Of a stretch of 8,390 nt of DNA, positions 5,946 through 8,390 are shown in pieces. Source of the stretch: Myxococcales bacterium (GTDB lineage: Bacteria > Myxococcota_A > Polyangia > Haliangiales > J016); the NCBI GenBank assembly GCA_014238595.1, contig JABAAV010000037.1, forward strand, positions 1 to 8,390, read 5' to 3'. The translations under genes and the position numbers were made by a program. The notes beneath the pieces are model-generated. The model saw nothing but the letters and a program-made list of their open reading frames with translations, did no database searches and was not told the origin of the DNA. Every line of letters starts with the position of its first letter. Within the stretch, counting starts at the first letter, position 1.

Positions 5946-5983
5946 ATTGTTAACATTAATCCACGGATGAATTGATTAACAAT
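5946..5983. repeat. Inverted repeat in the rpsI-CDGSH gap
   Basis: ATTGTTAA (5946-5953) and TTAACAAT (5976-5983) form perfect 8-bp arms around a 22-nt centre, which itself contains ATTAATC and GATTAA that can pair in an alternative fold. No T tract follows on the minus strand, so it is a poor terminator. It could be an operator for the iron-sulfur gene. Confidence 0.4.
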
Positions 5984-6017
5984 AACGGATCCAACAACAC
6001 AGACAGTGATGCAATGT

Positions 6018-6410
6018 TTATCGTTTTGAAAATTGAAACTTGGCGCGAGCACCACGTTGACCGTATTTTTTACGCTCTTTTTTGCGTGGATCACGTGTCA
6101 CGAATCCTTTGCGTTTTAACGGAACACGTAATTCAGGATCAATGAGCATCAATGCACGTGTAATACCATGACGAATAGCACTCGCTTGAGACGATAAGCC
6201 ACCACCAATAACAGTACACATCACATCGTAAGTATCCATTTGATCGACCGTTTCAAACGGTTGGCGAATAATCATTTGTGATGTGGCACGACCAAAATAA
6301 TTCGCATCATCACGACCATTGATCTGAAATTTACCAGAACCTGCTTGAAGCCAGACACGCGCAACGGATGTTTTACGACGACCAGTAGAATATGTTCGAG
6401 TTTGTGCCAT
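6018..6410 (-). CDS. rpsI: 30S ribosomal protein S9
   Basis: The protein has 130 residues, the usual length. Landmarks are TGRRKTSVARVWL (9-21), GSGKFQINGR (24-33), GGGLSSQASAIRHGITRAL (69-87) and the basic tail DPRKKERKKYGQRGARAKF ending in SKR, the extension that reaches towards P-site tRNA in the small subunit. The usual GQA in the glycine-rich loop is SQA here, a mild variation. The gene follows rplM with 8 nt between them, the conserved rplM-rpsI pair. No Shine-Dalgarno is visible before ATG 6410 (the sequence is TAATCATTAAA), so translation probably depends on coupling to rplM or on an A/U-rich leader. Confidence 0.97.
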   Translation of the reverse strand: MAQTRTYSTGRRKTSVARVWLQAGSGKFQINGRDDANYFGRATSQMIIRQPFETVDQMDTYDVMCTVIGGGLSSQASAIRHGITRALMLIDPELRVPLKRKGFVTRDPRKKERKKYGQRGARAKFQFSKR

Positions 6411-6418
6411 TTTAATGA

Positions 6419-6862
6419 TTAATTACTATATTGTTTAGGAATATCCAAGGGCTGCGGGCTCTGAGCTTCATGCGTATGCATATCTCCAGGGAAAATTTTC
6501 AATTTTTTAATAATTTGTCGTCCTAAAGGACCTTTGGGAATCATACCCCACACGGCAGCATAAACCAATCGTTCAGGATATTTCTCACGTAGTTTCTCTG
6601 CAGAAATCTCTTTGAACCCACCAGGATAACCTGTGTGGCGGCGATATAATTTGTTCGCCCATTTCATACCTGTTAATCGAACTTTCGCAGCATTGATCAC
6701 CACAACAAAATCACCTGAATCAACATGTCGCGTAAAAACAGATTTGTTTTTACCACGCAATGTACTGGCAATTACTGTGGCGGCTCGACCTAAGACTTGA
6801 TTTTCAAGATCAACCACGAACCACTGGCGTTGAGCCTGACCTTCTTCTTTGGTTAGCAACAT
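6419..6862 (-). CDS. rplM: 50S ribosomal protein L13
   Basis: L13 is recognised by QWFVVDLENQVLGRAATVIA, LRGKNKSVFTRHVDSGDFVVVINA, TGMKW, HTGYPGGFK, AVWGMIPKGPLGRQ and HEAQSPQPL. It is an early-assembly large-subunit protein. An in-frame ATG ten codons upstream (6892) would give 157 residues. I prefer ATG 6862 (147 residues, MLLTKEEGQAQRQWFVVD) because it matches the usual L13 length and N-terminus, and because the predicted promoter would start transcription at about 6896, too close to 6892 for a normal leader. Leaderless use of 6892 is the alternative. It is the first gene of the rplM-rpsI pair and is divergent from nadK. Confidence 0.95.
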   Translation of the reverse strand: MLLTKEEGQAQRQWFVVDLENQVLGRAATVIASTLRGKNKSVFTRHVDSGDFVVVINAAKVRLTGMKWANKLYRRHTGYPGGFKEISAEKLREKYPERLVYAAVWGMIPKGPLGRQIIKKLKIFPGDMHTHEAQSPQPLDIPKQYSN

Positions 6863-6902
6863 TGTGCGTTGAATGGGGCTTCGCCTACTCATAGAGAGAC
6901 GC

Positions 6903-6932
6903 GATCTACCTAAAATTGGAGGATTTTGTCAA
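6903..6932 (-). promoter_or_regulatory. Promoter of rplM-rpsI
   Basis: On the minus strand a consensus TTGACA (6932-6927) is followed after 18 nt by a poor -10 element TAGATC (6908-6903). The predicted transcription start is near 6896. The strong -35 and its position make it plausible despite the weak -10. Confidence 0.45.
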
Positions 6933-6960
6933 GCAAAATACAAACCCATCTCCAATCAAA

Positions 6961-6990
6961 TTGAGAATCAATGGAATCAGTCATTATATT
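6961..6990 (+). promoter_or_regulatory. Promoter of nadK-recN
   Basis: TTGAGA (6961-6966, five of six) is followed after 18 nt by TATATT (6985-6990, five of six). The predicted start near 6997 leaves a leader of about 56 nt before ATG 7053. It is divergent from the rplM promoter, with 28 nt between the two -35 boxes. Confidence 0.6.
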
Positions 6991-7052
6991 TCAGCATCAA
7001 ACAATCCAAAAATCTCTTTTATAGCTACTATTTTAGAGGAACATCAGGGTAT

Positions 7053-7931
7053 ATGAAGTTATCCATGAAACAAGAACAAAAAACGGTCGGCTTTATCGTC
7101 AAAGAAGGGCTTTTACCGTCTAACGAGCTACTTTTAGAGCTGCTCGCATGGCTCAAAACAAACAATATTACTGCGCTTATTGAAGATCATATCACGCTGA
7201 AGCATCCATATTTAACACCAGTGAATCAACAGGATCTGACCACGAACACGTCACTGGGCATTGCTTTAGGCGGTGATGGAACAATGCTCCGTGCTACCCA
7301 TCTGTTCTCCAATCATCATATCCCTATTTTAGGCGTTAATTTGGGACGATTAGGTTTCCTCAATCCTTTTGCTCCAGATGAAGCATTAGAAGCACTCACA
7401 CAAGCCATCCATGGCACCTTGCCTGTCGATGAGCGCATGCGCATTACAACACATCATCATTCTGGCAACACAATAACAACCGATACCGTTTTAAATGAGG
7501 TTATTTTCAAACAAAATCACACAGCACGTTTAATTGATTTTAAAACAAAAATTGATGGTGTACCGCTCACGCAATACCGTGCGGATGGATTGATCATTGC
7601 AACACCAACAGGATCTACCGCCTATAGTATGGCCGCTGGAGGACCTATTTTAGTCCCAGGACATCAAGCGATGACCTTGACACCTATCTGTGCTCATTCT
7701 TTAACGCATCGCCCTTTAGTGGTACGCAACGACTCAGTGATCCAAATATCGTTTGATGAACCAGAACAACAAATCGCTGTTACGTTAGATGGACAACGAA
7801 ACGTTATTTTAAAAACGGGTGATTGGATTGAAGTTTCCTTGGCTGAAATACCATGTCGAATCTTTCGGTCATCAAAAAGTTATTTTGATATTCTAAGGAA
7901 AAAACTTCATTGGGGTGCTTCACCACAGTGA
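7053..7931 (+). CDS. nadK: NAD kinase
   Basis: NAD kinase phosphorylates NAD to NADP with ATP or polyphosphate in the cytoplasm. The 292-residue protein shows LGGDGTML (72-79, the signature GGDGT loop), LGVNLGRLGFL (93-103), LNE (148-150), ADGLIIATPTGSTAYSMAAGGP (177-198) and a DGQ (246-248) in the C-terminal domain, ending KKLHWG. The open frame extends upstream to 6873, overlapping rplM on the other strand, but that extra part has no NAD-kinase similarity and would lie upstream of the best promoter. ATG 7053 is preceded by AGAGGA (7035-7040, 12 nt away) and a closer AGGG. ATG 7065 is a second possible start. recN follows 39 nt after the stop, a common nadK-recN order. Confidence 0.95.
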   Translation: MKLSMKQEQKTVGFIVKEGLLPSNELLLELLAWLKTNNITALIEDHITLKHPYLTPVNQQDLTTNTSLGIALGGDGTMLRATHLFSNHHIPILGVNLGRLGFLNPFAPDEALEALTQAIHGTLPVDERMRITTHHHSGNTITTDTVLNEVIFKQNHTARLIDFKTKIDGVPLTQYRADGLIIATPTGSTAYSMAAGGPILVPGHQAMTLTPICAHSLTHRPLVVRNDSVIQISFDEPEQQIAVTLDGQRNVILKTGDWIEVSLAEIPCRIFRSSKSYFDILRKKLHWGASPQ

Positions 7932-7970
7932 TAACTATCTGTTGTTTTGTTTTATTGATCTGAAATCACG

Positions 7971-8390
7971 ATGCTTTGTCACCTTCATATTGTCAATTTT
8001 GCACTGTTGTCTGATGTTGATCTAACCTTTAGCCAAGGACTTAATATTTTCACGGGTGAAACCGGTGCTGGAAAATCATTAATTGTCGAAGCCGTTAATT
8101 TGCTTCGAGGTACCCGTGCTAATAAAGATTTTCCACGCAAAGGATGTAAAGAAGCGGTCATTGAAGCAGATTTTTCGCTAAGTAGCCATGAACGACGTTT
8201 TATTACTCCTTTATTGACAGACATTATCATTGATGACGATACACTCATTATCCGACGTATCATCACGCATACAGGACGGAGTCGTGCTTATATTAACGGT
8301 GTTTTGGTTCCGGTTTCTAAACTTGCCATACTCGGAACATTTTTAATTGATGTATCGAGTCAACACCAACATCAACTGCTTACAGAAGTG
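7971..8390 (+). CDS. recN: DNA repair protein RecN, N-terminal part (cut by window edge)
   Basis: The first 140 codons are present and the frame is open to the end of the window. The start fits the SMC-like RecN ATPase head: LHIVNFALLSDVDLTF, the Walker A GETGAGKS (29-36), IVEAVNLLRG, GRSRAYINGVLVPVSKL (102-118) and LIDVSSQHQHQLL (125-137). RecN acts in recombinational repair of double-strand breaks. The family usually has an HGQHEHQ-type segment where this protein reads SSQHQHQ. ATG 7971 is the only start possible, because a TGA lies five codons upstream in the same frame and no other start codon follows it. There is no clear Shine-Dalgarno. The gene is probably expressed from the nadK promoter. 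No LexA-type box is evident in the short 39-nt gap. Confidence 0.95.
   Translation, partial: MLCHLHIVNFALLSDVDLTFSQGLNIFTGETGAGKSLIVEAVNLLRGTRANKDFPRKGCKEAVIEADFSLSSHERRFITPLLTDIIIDDDTLIIRRIITHTGRSRAYINGVLVPVSKLAILGTFLIDVSSQHQHQLLTEV

Noticed and set aside
5882..6094. 70-codon minus-strand ORF across the rpsI-CDGSH gap
   Set aside because: It is out of frame with, and overlaps, the C-terminal codons of S9 and the start of the iron-sulfur protein.
6873..7052. N-terminal extension of NAD kinase
   Set aside because: The extra 60 codons are antisense to rplM and its promoter, carry the nadK promoter, and show no NAD-kinase features.
7985..8266. 93-codon minus-strand ORF opposite recN
   Set aside because: It is antisense to the conserved RecN ATPase head, including Walker A, and is a shadow frame.

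Overview
The window is AT-rich bacterial chromosome with three parts: a metal-responsive operon, an intergenic patch rich in repeats, and a housekeeping block (ribosomal proteins, NAD kinase, RecN). The organism is Gram-negative. One protein looks like an outer-membrane barrel ending in phenylalanine, and two others carry lipoprotein signal peptides that would place them in the periplasm. The NAD kinase has the general GGDGT motif rather than the GGDGN of enterobacterial enzymes, and nadK sits directly before recN. This would fit a low-GC deltaproteobacterium-like lineage, but the lineage is an inference with low confidence.

Left part (1-4875). The tail of an unidentified gene ends at 123 and is followed by a terminator hairpin. 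A gene-free stretch (about 181-440) holds a diverged pair of 36-nt direct repeats. Next comes a good promoter (TTGACA, 17 nt, TAGGAT) with a very long dyad just downstream of it, which opens a four-gene + strand operon. The genes are a Fur-family regulator, an outer-membrane porin-like protein, an imelysin-family lipoprotein (GxHxxE motif) and a di-haem cytochrome c lipoprotein (DHOR/DUF1111 family). They are tightly packed (gaps of 13, 26 and 1 nt) and probably end at a hairpin at 4852-4875. Imelysin plus DHOR is a known pairing in iron-related loci. Here it is joined to its own Fur-like regulator and outer-membrane protein, which suggests a self-contained, autoregulated iron (or other metal) handling system: entry through the barrel, capture by the imelysin protein, redox chemistry by the di-haem protein. 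The imelysin protein has an unusual cysteine-rich insert.

Middle (4818-5276). There is no convincing conserved gene here. It holds two copies of a structured repeat (two hairpins each, 87-nt period, with compensatory base changes), a perfect 14-bp tandem duplication, and two very small overlapping ORFs on the minus strand.

Right part (5277-8390). On the minus strand lie rplM, rpsI and a protein joining a Fer4_19-type 4Fe-4S domain to two CDGSH iron-sulfur domains. Divergent from rplM, on the plus strand, are nadK and the start of recN, cut by the window edge. The rplM-nadK spacer has a plausible promoter for each direction.
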